Source of the DNA: Dielma fastidiosa
GTDB lineage: Bacteria; Bacillota_I; Bacilli_A; Erysipelotrichales; Erysipelotrichaceae
Direction of reading: 5' to 3'
Length of the DNA: 43,450 nt
NCBI RefSeq assembly: GCF_000313565.1
Contig: NZ_HE578925.1
Span: 390,733-434,182, forward strand
A model generated the notes under the pieces. It was not told the origin of the DNA. It did no database searches and worked only from the letters and a program-made list of their open reading frames with translations. The translations under genes were made by a program, and so were the position numbers. Of this stretch, positions 34,729 through 42,974 are shown in pieces (position 1 is the first letter of the stretch; each line of letters begins with the position of its first letter).

Positions 34729-36462
34729 ATGAAAAAGCTGCTTATCTATTTAAAAAAATATCAGAAGGAATTAGTATTAGGCCCGCTGTTTAAGCTGGTC
34801 GAAGCAATATTTGAACTGATTGTACCGTTAATTATGGCTGCCATCATCGATCAGGGAATCAAGGGGCATGATCTGCCTTTAATTCTTCATTACGGCTTGC
34901 TGCTGGTGCTGCTGGCGGTTGTCGGTCTAGCCAGCTCATTGATCTGTCAGTATTTTGCGGCATTGGCTTCGCAGGGCTTCGGCACTGACCTTCGCAATGC
35001 CATGTTTGCCCATATTCAGTCACTTTCTTATTTCGAAGTGGATCAAATCGGTACACTCTCCTTGATCACACGCTGCAACAATGATATTAATCAGCTTCAG
35101 TTAGCGGTTGCGATGATAATACGTCTCGCTCTGCGGGCACCTTTTTTAGTTCTTGGCAGCTGTATCATGGCTATGCGCATTGATTGGCAGCTGGCTTTAG
35201 TCTTTCTGATTGCAGCACCGCTGATAACTATTGTTCTGTATCTGATCATGAGCCGCTCTATCCCATACTACCGCTCTATTCAAAGCAAATTGGACAGACT
35301 CTCTTTGCTGACCCGTGAGAATCTTGACGGAATCAGGGTAATCCGGGCAACTTCAAACCAGGAACATGAGCAGCAGCGGTTTACCCTGGCAGTTGAAGAG
35401 CTTTTTGACACTTCAATTAAGGCCGGTAAAATTCAGTCTAATCTGAATCCGCTGACTTATTTGATCGTAAATTTTTCGATTCTGGCAATTATCTATTATG
35501 GCTCACATCGCGTCTACGGCGGATCGCTGACACAAGGTGAAATTATCGCCTTTGTCAGTTATATGACACAGATGCTTCTGGCTTTGAATGTGGTCGCTAA
35601 TTTAGTTGTGATATTTACTAAAGCGGGCGCCAGTGCCAACCGAGTGAGTGAAGTGCTGAGCTTAAGCTCCTCAATTCAATTTAACGATCATCAGCCCTTG
35701 GCAAAGGATAGCGAAGCAACCGTGACGATGAAGCACGTTTCCTTCCATTATCCAAACAGTGAGGAGAATATTTTAGAGGATATCAGCTTTACGCTGAAAC
35801 CCGGTGAGGTATTAGGCATTATTGGCGGTACCGGTGCTGGTAAATCCACATTGATTCATTTAATCAATCGTTTCTATGACATCAGTGAAGGTGAGCTGAC
35901 CCTTTACGGCAGAGATCCCAAAAACATAACCGAGGATGAGCTTCGCGGTTTAATCGGTCTGGTGCCGCAGAAAAATATTTTGTTTACCGGTACGATCCGT
36001 GAAAATATGTGCTGGGGAAAGCCTGATGCTGATGATGAAGAAATATGGGAAGCATTGCGTGATGCTCAAGCGGCGGATTTTGTGATGCAGCAAAAATCTG
36101 GCTTGGATACACTGGTGAATCAGGGCGGCCGTAATTTCTCCGGCGGTCAGCGCCAGCGGCTTGCAATCGCCCGCGCATTAGTTAAAAAACCGGCGCTGCT
36201 GATTCTTGATGACAGCTCCTCAGCCCTTGACTACGCAACCGATGCCAAGCTTCAAAAAGCCTTAAAGCTAAAAGGCAAAAAGCGTTCCTTGATACTCATT
36301 TCACAGCGGGCGAATTCACTTCGTTATGCTGATCAGATTTTGGTGCTTGATGATGGTAAAATGGCTGGCTTGGGTACTCATGAGGAGCTGTTGAAAAGCT
36401 CACCGGTCTATGTTGAAATCTGTGCTTCACAGTTGAGTGAGAAGGAGATGAATAATTTATGA
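34729..36462 (+). CDS. ABC exporter half-transporter, subunit with degenerate ATP site
   Basis: 577 residues: six-helix transmembrane domain (about 1-310) fused to a nucleotide-binding domain (about 335-570). Walker A is GGTGAGKS (366-373), Q-loop in VPQKN, signature FSGGQ. The catalytic Glu after Walker B is Asp495 (ILDDSSSALD) and the switch His is Gln526 (ISQR), so this domain's own ATP site should be poorly hydrolytic. That is the pattern of one subunit of heterodimeric exporters such as TM287/288, LmrCD or BmrCD. Four-base overlap with the partner gene. Exported substrate (drug, lipid or peptide) unknown. Confidence 0.92.
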   Translation: MKKLLIYLKKYQKELVLGPLFKLVEAIFELIVPLIMAAIIDQGIKGHDLPLILHYGLLLVLLAVVGLASSLICQYFAALASQGFGTDLRNAMFAHIQSLSYFEVDQIGTLSLITRCNNDINQLQLAVAMIIRLALRAPFLVLGSCIMAMRIDWQLALVFLIAAPLITIVLYLIMSRSIPYYRSIQSKLDRLSLLTRENLDGIRVIRATSNQEHEQQRFTLAVEELFDTSIKAGKIQSNLNPLTYLIVNFSILAIIYYGSHRVYGGSLTQGEIIAFVSYMTQMLLALNVVANLVVIFTKAGASANRVSEVLSLSSSIQFNDHQPLAKDSEATVTMKHVSFHYPNSEENILEDISFTLKPGEVLGIIGGTGAGKSTLIHLINRFYDISEGELTLYGRDPKNITEDELRGLIGLVPQKNILFTGTIRENMCWGKPDADDEEIWEALRDAQAADFVMQQKSGLDTLVNQGGRNFSGGQRQRLAIARALVKKPALLILDDSSSALDYATDAKLQKALKLKGKKRSLILISQRANSLRYADQILVLDDGKMAGLGTHEELLKSSPVYVEICASQLSEKEMNNL

Positions 36463-38177
36463 AAATAATGAAACGGCTGATGCGCTATCTGCTTCCATAC
36501 AAACATTATCTGCTGCTGGCAATTCTTTCGGCAATTTTGAGTGTGACAGCATCACTTTATGCGCCGATCATTATCGGTCATGCGATTGACTGCATCATTG
36601 CGATAGGTAATGTGGATTTTAGTTTAATGTCACACTATTTGGCTCAGCTTGCCTTTGTTTTGATTGTTTCTGCCTTTTTTCAAAAAACGATGATGCTGGC
36701 GACCAATCAAATGACCTATGGCAGTATCCGTGATTTACGGCAGTCAGCATTTCAAAAGTTTTCACGGCTGCCGCTTAAAACGATTGATAATCATTCACGC
36801 GGTGATTTAATTGCCCGTATTATCGCTGATATTGACATCATTTCCGATGGCTTGCTGCAGACCTTTTCACAGCTTTTTACCGGTCTTGTAACCATTGTCG
36901 TTACCTTGCTTTTCATGGCTTCAATCAATCGGCTCATCATGCTGTTAGTTGTTGTATTAACGCCGTTATCCCTATGGCTGACAAGCTTTATAGCCAAAAG
37001 AAATTATCACTACTTTCGCTCACAGTCAAGACTGCGCGGTGAGTTAAGCGCGAATATTGAGGAAATGGTTGGCTCAATGAAAGTAGTCAAAGCATTTCAT
37101 CATGAAGCGGCCGCCCAAAAACAGTTCGAAGAAATGAATCAGCGGTTATATGACAGCGGTGTTAAAAGTCAGTTTTTTTCTTCTATAGCCAATCCCGCCA
37201 CGCGTTTCATTAATGCTCTGATTTATGCGTGTGTAGGGATTAGCGGTGCTGTTCTTGTCTTTAATGGGATGCTGACAACTGGCCAGCTTTCTAGTTTTTT
37301 AGCCTATGCCAACCAATACAGCAAACCCTTTAATGAGATTACCGGTGTTGTGAGCGAGCTGCAGAATGCCTTTGCTTCAGCCGCCAGAGTTTTTGAATTG
37401 CTTGACAGCGAGGAAGAAATCGCTGATAGCAGTGAAAGCTTGCCTTTAAGCAAGGGTCACGTACAGCTTGATAAGCTGAAATTTTCTTATACCAATCAGC
37501 CCTTTATTGACGATTTCAGTATTGATGTAAAAAGCGGCCAGCATATTGCGTTAGTGGGTCCCACCGGCTGCGGCAAGACAACCTTAATCAACCTGCTGAT
37601 GCGCTTCTATGAATTGGAGGGCGGATCTATAAAAATCGATGGCATCGATATCCGCACCGTCAGCAAAAAAAGCCTGCGTTCTCAGATAGGGATGGTGCTG
37701 CAGGATACTTGGCTGTTTTCCGGTACGATTCGTGATAATATTGCTTATGGTAAGCCCAACGCTTCTGATGAGGAAATCATTGCCGCTGCCAAAGCGGCCT
37801 ATGCCCACAGTTTTATCAAAAGGCTTCCGCAGGGCTATGATACCCAGATAAGTGAAGGCGATAATCTCTCAGCCGGACAGAAACAGCTTCTATGCATTGC
37901 CCGCATCATGCTGATGCAGCCCTCAATTTTAATTTTAGATGAAGCAACCAGTAATATTGACACCCGAACTGAGGTCAAGATTCAGCGGGCCTTTGATAAA
38001 ATCATGGCTGGGAAGACCAGTTTTGTGGTCGCTCACCGCCTTTCTACCATCAAAGAAGCAGACTGTATTTTAGTGATGAAGGATGGCCGGGTGATTGAAA
38101 AAGGGAACCATGAGACATTATTGAATCAGCATGGTTTCTATGCCTCATTGTATGCTTCACAATTTGTCCAATCGTAA
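36459..38177 (+). CDS. ABC exporter half-transporter, subunit with canonical ATP site
   Basis: 572 residues, same architecture as the gene before it. Walker A GPTGCGKT, Walker B ILDEATSNID with catalytic Glu495, and switch His526 (VAHRLST) are intact. Its signature is LSAGQ, not LSGGQ. Because each ATP site pairs one subunit's Walker motifs with the other's signature, this altered signature belongs to the same site as the partner's Asp495/Gln526, giving one degenerate and one canonical site. Start overlaps the upstream stop (ATGA). Strongly indicates a heterodimer. Confidence 0.93.
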   Translation: MKIMKRLMRYLLPYKHYLLLAILSAILSVTASLYAPIIIGHAIDCIIAIGNVDFSLMSHYLAQLAFVLIVSAFFQKTMMLATNQMTYGSIRDLRQSAFQKFSRLPLKTIDNHSRGDLIARIIADIDIISDGLLQTFSQLFTGLVTIVVTLLFMASINRLIMLLVVVLTPLSLWLTSFIAKRNYHYFRSQSRLRGELSANIEEMVGSMKVVKAFHHEAAAQKQFEEMNQRLYDSGVKSQFFSSIANPATRFINALIYACVGISGAVLVFNGMLTTGQLSSFLAYANQYSKPFNEITGVVSELQNAFASAARVFELLDSEEEIADSSESLPLSKGHVQLDKLKFSYTNQPFIDDFSIDVKSGQHIALVGPTGCGKTTLINLLMRFYELEGGSIKIDGIDIRTVSKKSLRSQIGMVLQDTWLFSGTIRDNIAYGKPNASDEEIIAAAKAAYAHSFIKRLPQGYDTQISEGDNLSAGQKQLLCIARIMLMQPSILILDEATSNIDTRTEVKIQRAFDKIMAGKTSFVVAHRLSTIKEADCILVMKDGRVIEKGNHETLLNQHGFYASLYASQFVQS

Positions 38178-38205
38178 TTAAAGCTGCTTTTCTATCCCAT
38201 AACGT

Positions 38206-38234
38206 TTGAACTATTGCTTTTTTTGTCCTACAAT
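38206..38234 (+). promoter_or_regulatory. Promoter of the XRE/cysteine-rich pair
   Basis: TTGAAC (38206-38211) and TACAAT (38229-38234), 17-base spacer, 25 bases before the start codon. Confidence 0.7.
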
Positions 38235-38258
38235 AGATAGAGAAACAGGGGTGATGCA

Positions 38259-38477
38259 ATGACCTTAAATGATATTGTCCGGCTTAATATAATTACAATA
38301 TTAAAATCACGGGGTTATTATAAAAATAAACGCCTGACCCTGCCAATGGATATGAAATATCTCTATTCTACCTTATCATCGATTATTAAGGGCAGCGGCG
38401 GGATGACGCTGAATACCTTGGAAACAGTAGCACACGCATTGGATGTTGAAGTAGCGGAATTAATCCGCTGGGAATAA
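38259..38477 (+). CDS. Small XRE/Cro-type helix-turn-helix protein
   Basis: 72 residues. The pattern LYSTLSSIIKGSGGMTLNTLETVAHALDVEVAELI is that of a Cro/CI-type HTH, with recognition helix at about 35-45 and the closing hydrophobic helix at 50-68. It has no extra effector domain. The AGGGGTG ribosome binding site precedes the ATG. The following cysteine-rich gene begins within 12 bases, so the two are co-translated. Target genes unknown. Confidence 0.75.
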   Translation: MTLNDIVRLNIITILKSRGYYKNKRLTLPMDMKYLYSTLSSIIKGSGGMTLNTLETVAHALDVEVAELIRWE

Positions 38478-38489
38478 ATGGAGAACGTT

Positions 38490-38927
38490 ATGTGTAAAGA
38501 ATGTTATGTCACAGATAGCCGGTGTACACCGCTTTTAAAACCATTAGATTGTTTAAAAAATCATACCCAATACATTTGCTCTACCTGCGGCCGCTGCATC
38601 TGTATTGAAGCAGATCCTAAACGCTCTTTGCAGCGTTGGAATTTTCCTTTCAAGACATTGGAAATTGCGAAGATGTATCTGCGGGCAGCAGATTATACTA
38701 CAAAAAAAGCCTGCGGAATCTATCAGATAGAAAACAGCAGGGGACAATCAATTTATAAAATATTTACCGGCGCTGATGATTTGCAGCTTTATCTGAATAA
38801 GCATAAGGATAAAAGCTGCTCGGCGATGGCGCCTGTCTATACGGCAAAAGAATTCATTGCCTATCCAAACACACAGGTACGCCGCCTGAGTGATGAAGAA
38901 ATTGAAAAATATCTGTCAGAACGCTGA
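38490..38927 (+). CDS. Cysteine-rich protein of unknown function, paired with XRE regulator
   Basis: 145 residues from ATG 38490, chosen because GGAG (38480-38483) is 6 bases upstream; the in-frame ATG at 38478 directly abuts the previous stop and has no ribosome binding site. The N-terminal third has eight cysteines: MCKEC, Cys12, Cys21, and CSTCGRCIC (30-38), suggesting one or two zinc or iron-sulfur sites. The rest is a soluble mixed domain (YRIENSRG..IYKIF-like strand pattern) ending in a charged helix. I do not recognise the family. Tight coupling to the XRE gene suggests a shared role. Confidence 0.7.
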   Translation: MCKECYVTDSRCTPLLKPLDCLKNHTQYICSTCGRCICIEADPKRSLQRWNFPFKTLEIAKMYLRAADYTTKKACGIYQIENSRGQSIYKIFTGADDLQLYLNKHKDKSCSAMAPVYTAKEFIAYPNTQVRRLSDEEIEKYLSER

Positions 38928-38944
38928 CAGTTTTCTTTTTAGCT

Positions 38945-38973
38945 AAAATAAAAGGCAGGCATCGCTGCCTGCC
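38945..38973 (-). terminator. Rho-independent terminator of the minus-strand RNA
   Basis: 8-pair GC-rich stem GGCAGGCA/TGCCTGCC with a 4-base loop. On the minus strand it is followed by TTTTATTTT; on the plus strand no T run follows, which fixes the orientation. Confidence 0.85.
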
Positions 38974-39123
38974 ACCAAAAGGTGAGACCTTTTCCCTGTA
39001 TATACAGGTGGGCATCCTGTGTAAGTTTTTAGGATTCCTGCACTCGTGCAGGCATTCACACCAAAATACAACGTCCGGATTCCCTTATCTCAACTTGTAG
39101 GAAAAATTTTATACCTTTTGGAT
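38945..39123 (-). ncRNA. Structured non-coding RNA of uncertain class (6S-like or raiA-like candidate)
   Basis: On the minus strand a TATAAT box (39130-39135) is followed about 180 bases later by a near-perfect terminator (GGCAGGCA/TGCCTGCC, 38954-38973, then a T-rich tract to 38945). The predicted 5' end CCAAAAGG (39114-39121) pairs with CCTTTTGG (38975-38982). Interior helices: CCTGCA/TGCAGG (39037-39052), CCTGTATATACAGG (38995-39008), ATCCT/AGGAT (39014-39035), and GGTG/CACC-type closure (38981-38987 with 39056-39062). An alternative rod-shaped fold is also possible. No open reading frame lies here. It fills most of the 378-base gap before truB. Class not established by eye. Confidence 0.6.
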
Positions 39124-39129
39124 AATCTT

Positions 39130-39135
39130 ATTATA
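39130..39135 (-). promoter_or_regulatory. -10 box of the minus-strand RNA
   Basis: TATAAT on the minus strand, about 7 bases before the predicted 5' end of the RNA. The -35 region (GTATTA) is poor. Confidence 0.55.
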
Positions 39136-39268
39136 TCTTAAAAAAATCTAAATAATACTCTTGACTTTTAGGAAATGTTTAGAAATTTTATTTCGTCATA
39201 CTTTCTCATCTCAAAACAAGCATCAGGAAAAGGCCGCAAATCGTTTTCTCAACATGCTTCTTATTTTA

Positions 39269-39277
39269 TGTTATAAT
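39269..39277 (+). promoter_or_regulatory. Extended -10 promoter for truB
   Basis: TGTTATAAT (TGn directly before TATAAT at 39272-39277), 28 bases before the truB start. Confidence 0.6.
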
Positions 39278-39305
39278 AAAGCAGAAGCCATGAGGTGAAT
39301 AAATA

Positions 39306-40136
39306 ATGGATGGAATTCTTTTAATTAATAAAGCGGCCGGCATGACAAGTCATGATGTCGTGTTTAAATTACGAAAGCTGCTGAATACTAAAAAAATCGG
39401 TCATACTGGAACGCTTGATCCGGATGCGACAGGTGTTCTGATCGTCTTAGTCGGCAGAGCCTGCAAGATTTTGCCGTTTTTGGAAAATACCGATAAAGAA
39501 TATATCGCTCAGCTTATGCTGGGTCAGACAACTGATACTGAAGATATTTGGGGCAAGGTGCTTGCCACCGGTGAAATTAAACCGATTGAGGATTTTGAAG
39601 GCTTATTGAAAAGCTTTGAGGGCAGACAGAAGCAGCTGCCGCCAATGGTTTCATCAATTAAGGTGAATGGGAAGAAGCTTTATGAATATGCCCGAAGCGG
39701 CGAGGCGGTAGAACGGCCGCTCAGAGACATTGAAATCTATGAAACCCAAGTGCTGGATGCCAAAGAGCTGCGTTTTCGCGTAGCTTGTTCAAGCGGTACT
39801 TATATCCGTTCGCTGTGCCGTGATTTGGCTGAGAAAAGCGGAAATCTGGGCTGCATGAGCTCATTAGTGCGCAGTAAGGCAGGTCATTTTACCTTGGCTC
39901 AATGTGTCAGCCTTGAGGATGTCGCTAAAGGCAATTACAAACTGCTGCCGATGATTGAAGCATTAAAGCATCTGCCAATGATTACACCGGCCAATGAAGC
40001 TGATATAAGAAATGGCAAGCGGGTGCAATTAAACTGCGATGAAGCGCAGGTCGTGATGATCAGCAACGATGAAGTGCTGGCTGTCTATGAACGTGAAAAA
40101 GAAAATATCTATCGCTGTGTGCGGGGATTATGGTAA
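39306..40136 (+). CDS. truB: tRNA pseudouridine(55) synthase TruB
   Basis: 276 residues. Makes pseudouridine 55 in the tRNA T-loop. Catalytic Asp38 lies in the GHTGTLDPDATG motif (residues 32-43). The MDGILLINKAAGMTSHDVV N-terminus and SSIKVNGKKLYEYAR motif are typical, as is GTYIRSLCRDL. A GAGGTGA ribosome binding site precedes the ATG. ribF follows after 10 bases, the usual truB-ribF arrangement. Confidence 0.96.
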   Translation: MDGILLINKAAGMTSHDVVFKLRKLLNTKKIGHTGTLDPDATGVLIVLVGRACKILPFLENTDKEYIAQLMLGQTTDTEDIWGKVLATGEIKPIEDFEGLLKSFEGRQKQLPPMVSSIKVNGKKLYEYARSGEAVERPLRDIEIYETQVLDAKELRFRVACSSGTYIRSLCRDLAEKSGNLGCMSSLVRSKAGHFTLAQCVSLEDVAKGNYKLLPMIEALKHLPMITPANEADIRNGKRVQLNCDEAQVVMISNDEVLAVYEREKENIYRCVRGLW

Positions 40137-40146
40137 GGAGAGAGTT

Positions 40147-41088
40147 ATGGAAGTAATAAGAATGGGTATCGGTTCGATTCAATCATCGCCGGTACCGTTA
40201 TCAGCTTGTATCGGATATTTTGACGGTCTGCATTTAGGCCATCAGCAGCTGGTAGCCAACGCAATCGCAGCTGCCAAGGATCATCACTGCCAAAGCGCGC
40301 TGATCACCTTTGATCCTGACCCTTGGGCAGTATTAAAAGATCTTCAGGATATCGACCATTTGACAACGATGGCAGAACGCATTGAATTAGGCGCTAAGCT
40401 GGGCATTGAAAAATGGATTATCTTGGAATTTACAAAAGAGCTGGCCGCGTTAACGCCGGAAGCTTTTTTAAATCAGATTTTGATTCCGCTGAATCTGCAC
40501 ACATTAGTCTGCGGCTTTGATTATCATTATGGCTGCCGCGGGCAGGGGAACGTCGATACGCTGAAAAAACAGAGTGTTTTTGATGTCAAGGTAGTTGCGG
40601 AGGTCGATTATGCGGGGGAGAAGATCAGTTCCACAAGAATTGAAAAAGCGATCAGTGAAGGCGATATGGTTTTGAGTGAAAAGCTTTTGGGCCGTCCTTA
40701 CAGCCTGCATGGCAGCGTTGTGCGCGGCAATCACGTCGGCACCAACGTACTGGGCTTTCCAACTGCCAATTTAGCTCTCAGCGATCATTATGTGATTCCT
40801 AAGCGCGGTGTCTATGTTGGCGCCTGCCGCTGTAACGGTGAATTGATAAAGGCGATGATCAACATTGGACATAACCCAACATGCAACCATCGTGATGAGC
40901 TCAGCGTCGAAGCCCACCTGATCGATTTCAATCAGGATCTTTATGGTCAGACGATTACGCTGTATTTTTATGAAAAGCTGCGTGATGAAGTAAAGTTTGC
41001 CAGTGCTGATGAGCTGATTGCTCAGTTAAACGCTGACCGGCTCAATACAAAGAATTATCAAAGAAAAGAGGGAATGGCATGCGTTTAA
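40147..41088 (+). CDS. ribF: Bifunctional riboflavin kinase / FAD synthetase
   Basis: 313 residues from ATG 40147, behind TAAGGAGAG; the open frame reaches back into truB but without signals. N-terminal FAD synthetase domain with GYFDGLHLGH (residues 23-32) and FDPDPW; C-terminal riboflavin kinase domain with GTNVLGFPTANL and the KRGVYVG motif. Converts riboflavin to FMN and FAD. The stop overlaps the start of the next gene by 10 bases. Confidence 0.95.
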   Translation: MEVIRMGIGSIQSSPVPLSACIGYFDGLHLGHQQLVANAIAAAKDHHCQSALITFDPDPWAVLKDLQDIDHLTTMAERIELGAKLGIEKWIILEFTKELAALTPEAFLNQILIPLNLHTLVCGFDYHYGCRGQGNVDTLKKQSVFDVKVVAEVDYAGEKISSTRIEKAISEGDMVLSEKLLGRPYSLHGSVVRGNHVGTNVLGFPTANLALSDHYVIPKRGVYVGACRCNGELIKAMINIGHNPTCNHRDELSVEAHLIDFNQDLYGQTITLYFYEKLRDEVKFASADELIAQLNADRLNTKNYQRKEGMACV

Positions 41089-42455
41089 GTATCTTTGATA
41101 CCATTGATTCCACGCTGGCTCTGCTTGATGAGCGAAATGATCTTTATCATGAATTGGAACAGCAGCTGAAATCAGATCTTTATGCTATTTTTGAAGCAGA
41201 CGCGGAAATGATCGTCGATATTTTTTCACGTGTTAAGACGCGCGAGAGTCTGCGTGAAAAAATCATCCGCAATCGTTTCTATATCAACTATGACAACAGT
41301 GAGGATATCCTCGACAATCTTTCTGATTTGATTGGTGTCAGCATCGAATGCCGCTTTATTGAAGAAGAATATAAGGTACTAAAACGTCTGCGTGAATATT
41401 TCATCGTCCCTGATGAAGCAAGCGGTTATTTTTATAATGAGAATCATCCTGAGCTGTTTTTAGATACTGCTTCAAGACAGCCGCAGGTTCAGAAAAATGG
41501 TTTTTCAATTTATCGGATTGATGGTTTTATCATGCATAACGGCATGAAGATCAACTTTGAACTGCAGATTAAAGCACTGGTTCATGCGTTTTGGGGTGAT
41601 ATTGAACATAAGCTCGTTTATAAGAATACAAATTATTATGTCTATGATAGTTTTATGGTTGATATTCTCTCCTCAATAAAAGCGAATCTGACGATCATTG
41701 ACCGCCAGCTCAGCATCATTTACAATCAGATGCAGAATTCAAGTATGAGTGATGTTTCAATCAGTGAGAAGAGTTTTGAGAAAATCGTTACAAAGGCGAT
41801 TAATGATCTCTTTGCGATGAAGATGAATGAATCAATCGGCTTTACGATTAATTTAAAGAGTACCAGTTCAATTTTAGGTCATTATATTTTTATCAAGGAT
41901 ATCCGTCATTCCTCAATGAATAATGACCGCATCTCGCTGTTATTTAAAACGTTTAAGAAAGTGAATAATTCACAGATGGATTTTGAAAATGAAATCGTAC
42001 TGGATGGTGATTTCAGTTCAAATGACCCGTTTATTCAAATTCTCGGTGAATATCTTGTTTCAGTCATCAATATAGATTATGACTGGTATGTTTTCTTCAA
42101 GATGCTGTTTTTTATTGAACCAGGCAATAATACTGAAGATTTTGTTTTATTCCTTAAAGTCATCAAAAATTATTTGGTCGATGATTATTGGCTGAAAACC
42201 AGCTTTGTAAGATTAAGCATGAGTGAAAGTGTCATGGTTCAAGATGAATGTGCGGCCATTCTGGCACGTTCCCTGGTTGCTATTAAAACGATAGCGATCA
42301 TCGATGATGACAAGATGATTGCTGTTAATAAAGCTTTTGTTTTATTCATTCAGGAGCTGGAAACCAGAGTCATTAATTACAGTGATTTCATGAATTATAA
42401 AGAAGCTTATTATCATGATTGGTTAAATCGGATGAATCATATTTTTAATCGTTAG
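41079..42455 (+). CDS. Divergent RelA/SpoT-domain (alarmone synthetase-like) protein with unknown C-terminal region
   Basis: 458 residues. Residues about 20-190 follow the (p)ppGpp synthetase fold of small alarmone synthetases: SRVKTRESLREKI (ATP-binding region, residues 50-62), DLIGVSIECRF (metal Asp83), ELQIKALVHAFWGDIEHKL (Glu161). The nucleotide-stacking motif, usually NGYRSLH, is NGFSIYR here (Phe142 for Tyr, no His), so activity or specificity may be altered or lost. Residues 190-458 are a helical region I do not recognise. It is not the long Rel, which is at 14874-17075. The AGAGGG ribosome binding site lies within the end of ribF; 10-base overlap implies coupling. Confidence 0.75.
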   Translation: MRLSIFDTIDSTLALLDERNDLYHELEQQLKSDLYAIFEADAEMIVDIFSRVKTRESLREKIIRNRFYINYDNSEDILDNLSDLIGVSIECRFIEEEYKVLKRLREYFIVPDEASGYFYNENHPELFLDTASRQPQVQKNGFSIYRIDGFIMHNGMKINFELQIKALVHAFWGDIEHKLVYKNTNYYVYDSFMVDILSSIKANLTIIDRQLSIIYNQMQNSSMSDVSISEKSFEKIVTKAINDLFAMKMNESIGFTINLKSTSSILGHYIFIKDIRHSSMNNDRISLLFKTFKKVNNSQMDFENEIVLDGDFSSNDPFIQILGEYLVSVINIDYDWYVFFKMLFFIEPGNNTEDFVLFLKVIKNYLVDDYWLKTSFVRLSMSESVMVQDECAAILARSLVAIKTIAIIDDDKMIAVNKAFVLFIQELETRVINYSDFMNYKEAYYHDWLNRMNHIFNR

Positions 42456-42461
42456 CATAAA

Positions 42462-42496
42462 CCTTTGCGCTGCGGCATAGGCTACAGTAGCAAAGG
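42462..42496 (+). promoter_or_regulatory. Hairpin that can hide the SpoIIIAH-like ribosome binding site
   Basis: CCTTTGC (42462-42468) is complementary to GCAAAGG (42490-42496), which contains half of the AAAGGAGG site (42492-42499). The 21-base loop makes the stem marginal. Confidence 0.3.
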
Positions 42497-42506
42497 AGGT
42501 TTGCTT

Positions 42507-42974
42507 ATGAATCGACAAGCCATTGCGTTTATCTCTTTGTTTTCCTTGATACTGATGCTTTCCGTCTATTATGTAAGCATGGATAACGATGATGTAGCCG
42601 TCATTCAGCCGCAGGATCATGAAGTGGTTTCAACGCTGAGCGATGGTTCACAGCCTTTAAAGGATCAAATCAATGAACAGGATCAAAGTGAGATCCAAAA
42701 GCAGAAGGAAATTCTTGGTACTAAGGGTGACAGTGAAGAAAAATCGGAAGCGCTGGATGCGATTGCCAAGCTGGAAAACAAACAGAAGCAGCAGCAGGAA
42801 TATGAAGCACTGCTTAGTGAACAGGGCTTTAAATGTGTTGTAGAGATTGATGAGAGTGTGGTCAGAGTAACGGTCTATGAACAGGGAAAAGATCTGAATC
42901 TGGCAAATCAGATCATGAATCTGCTTTATGAAAAGGTCGGAAATGAAAAAACAATCGAAGTATCTTTTAGTTGA
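42507..42974 (+). CDS. SpoIIIAH-like protein
   Basis: 155 residues from ATG 42507, chosen for the perfect AAAGGAGG 7 bases upstream. A short cytoplasmic N-terminus (MNRQA) and one membrane helix (about 6-24, ending LSVYYV) are followed by a charged coiled-coil-like segment (60-110, KQKEILGTKGDSEEKSEALDAI...NKQKQQQ) and a C-terminal alpha/beta module (CVVEIDESVVRVTV). This is the SpoIIIAH/YscJ-like layout. Bacillus SpoIIIAH (about 218 residues) forms a channel with SpoIIQ during engulfment. No other spoIIIA genes are adjacent, so its role here is open. The neighbouring YqhY-like gene matches the Bacillus locus. Confidence 0.75.
   Translation: MNRQAIAFISLFSLILMLSVYYVSMDNDDVAVIQPQDHEVVSTLSDGSQPLKDQINEQDQSEIQKQKEILGTKGDSEEKSEALDAIAKLENKQKQQQEYEALLSEQGFKCVVEIDESVVRVTVYEQGKDLNLANQIMNLLYEKVGNEKTIEVSFS

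Noticed and set aside
39072-39090. Minus-strand AAGGGAATCCGG resembles the start of a cobalamin riboswitch core
   Set aside because: The later conserved parts (the GCTGCCCCCGC-like segment and the B12 box) are missing and no B12 gene follows; the region also has its own terminator and promoter on the minus strand.
38945-39121. Plus-strand leader or riboswitch for truB
   Set aside because: The terminator stem lacks a plus-strand T run, whereas the minus strand has TTTTATTTT, and truB has its own extended -10 promoter downstream.
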